Assembly: GCA_026120185.1 (NCBI GenBank)
Contig: JANUWF010001161.1
Location: 2,118,001-2,182,000 of the forward strand
From: Voacanga thouarsii
Taxonomy: Eukaryota; Streptophyta; Magnoliopsida; Gentianales; Apocynaceae
DNA length: 64,000 bases
Reading direction: 5' to 3'
Within the stretch, counting starts at the first letter, position 1. Every line of letters begins with the position of its first letter. The translations under genes and the position numbers were made by a program. Positions 63,301 to 64,000 of the stretch are shown here, in pieces. The notes beneath the pieces are model-generated. The model saw only the letters and a program-made list of their open reading frames with translations, did no database searches and was not told where the DNA came from.

Positions 63301-64000
63301 AGAGCTCTTGGAAATCTGCCATGGCCGACTGCTTGTGCAGAATTTTGGCTGGATGAAAGCTGGTTGAAGGAGGCTAATGGTGGCCGAAATTAAAGAGTCT
63401 AATGGTGAAGGGAAGGTCTGGTTGTTTGAGGTATATTTTATGGAAAGTTGTTAAATCATGGTGGCTGGAATTTTGGTATCCAAATCAAGGCATGATTGCA
63501 GAATTTTTTTGGAAATCTTTTTGGCAGCCATGGCTGGATTTTCGTTCAGAACATAGGGAGGACAATGGAGTTCAGTTAATGGAGGTTTAAGGGTGGTTTG
63601 TGCATAAAAAGGAAGGAGTTTCGGCTAGGGTTGAATTAGGAAGCAAAGCTGGACAAAATTCTGCATACTATTTTCGCAAGGCTGGAATTCCCTGGGCAGT
63701 TTTCGGCTGCCCTTTTCCAGGTGATTTGCAGAGGCTTTGAAGGGGAATTTATGGGGCTTTCAAGGCTGGTTTCTAGCCTACTTCATGGAGGAAAAACATG
63801 GCTAAGGTGCTGAACAAAAACTGGAAGAAAACAGCTTGGTTTCGGACCTCCAAAGCTGCAAATTTGCCCAAAAAATTTTCTGGTTTTGCACAGTATTTGT
63901 GCAGTCCGAAAATGGTCAGGAAAATTCAGAATTCAAGCTGATCAAAAGGGCTATTTTTTGGCAGCATTTGGGAGGGAATAATGGTTAAGAATTTCGTCAC
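60395..64000 (-). repeat. LTR of a second minus-strand gypsy copy, runs off window
   Basis: It begins TGTAACACCCCGCTACCTAG and is collinear with 3293-6900 over 3.6 kb, including TAAGTCCGTGTGTGCTTTGG, the ACACTTTGTGCAGACTGAC block and a (GA)n tract (62797-62812). About 680 bp of the LTR should remain to the right. It is either a 3' LTR or a solo LTR. The five bases before it are GCAGG (60390-60394). Small ORFs inside are not genes. Confidence 0.92.

Overview
This is nuclear DNA from a flowering plant, probably a eudicot; the species cannot be told. The evidence is plant-type introns, a complete plant ATG8 gene, a plant mobile domain (PMD) gene inside a Mutator-like element, plant Ty3/gypsy and Ty1/copia retroelements primed by initiator Met-tRNA, a caulimovirid-like endogenous viral remnant and AT-rich spacers. 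Only one gene looks intact and functional: ATG8 (22301-25200, + strand, five coding exons).

Layout. 1-7575: right-hand part of a minus-strand Ty3/gypsy element with a 4.28 kb LTR. It is inserted in the LTR of a minus-strand Ty1/copia element (7576-17225), which also carries a 1437-bp solo LTR (8443-9879, TSD ACTTG). That copia element itself sits in an older related copia LTR (17226-18186). 18187-21175: decayed endogenous caulimovirid-like sequence split by another copia-type LTR. 21380-26762: ATG8 with its flanks. 26763-35101: an 8.3 kb MULE with imperfect terminal repeats and a near-perfect 8-9 bp target duplication. It holds a transposase gene lacking its DDE core, a broken PMD gene and a tandem array of about 160-bp units. 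About 35570-37100: a probable Helitron carrying exon fragments of ADA2 and an NDL (N-MYC downregulated-like) gene. 37340-37742: MITE-like element. 39556-48488: candidate exons of an unidentified minus-strand gene, an NKAP pseudogene with a second fragment of it, and a 3629-bp gypsy-type solo LTR (TSD TCATC) containing a perfect hairpin. 49821-54840: CACTA-type remnants. 54956-60394: an old plus-strand gypsy element containing a 5S rRNA-derived block. 60395-64000: another minus-strand LTR of the first gypsy family, running off the window.

How it fits together: the window is a layered record of transposition around one housekeeping autophagy gene. ATG8 makes the ubiquitin-like protein that is lipidated on autophagosomes. 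Everything else is selfish DNA, captured gene fragments or decayed copies. Identifications come from reading translations and motifs by eye; no database search was run.
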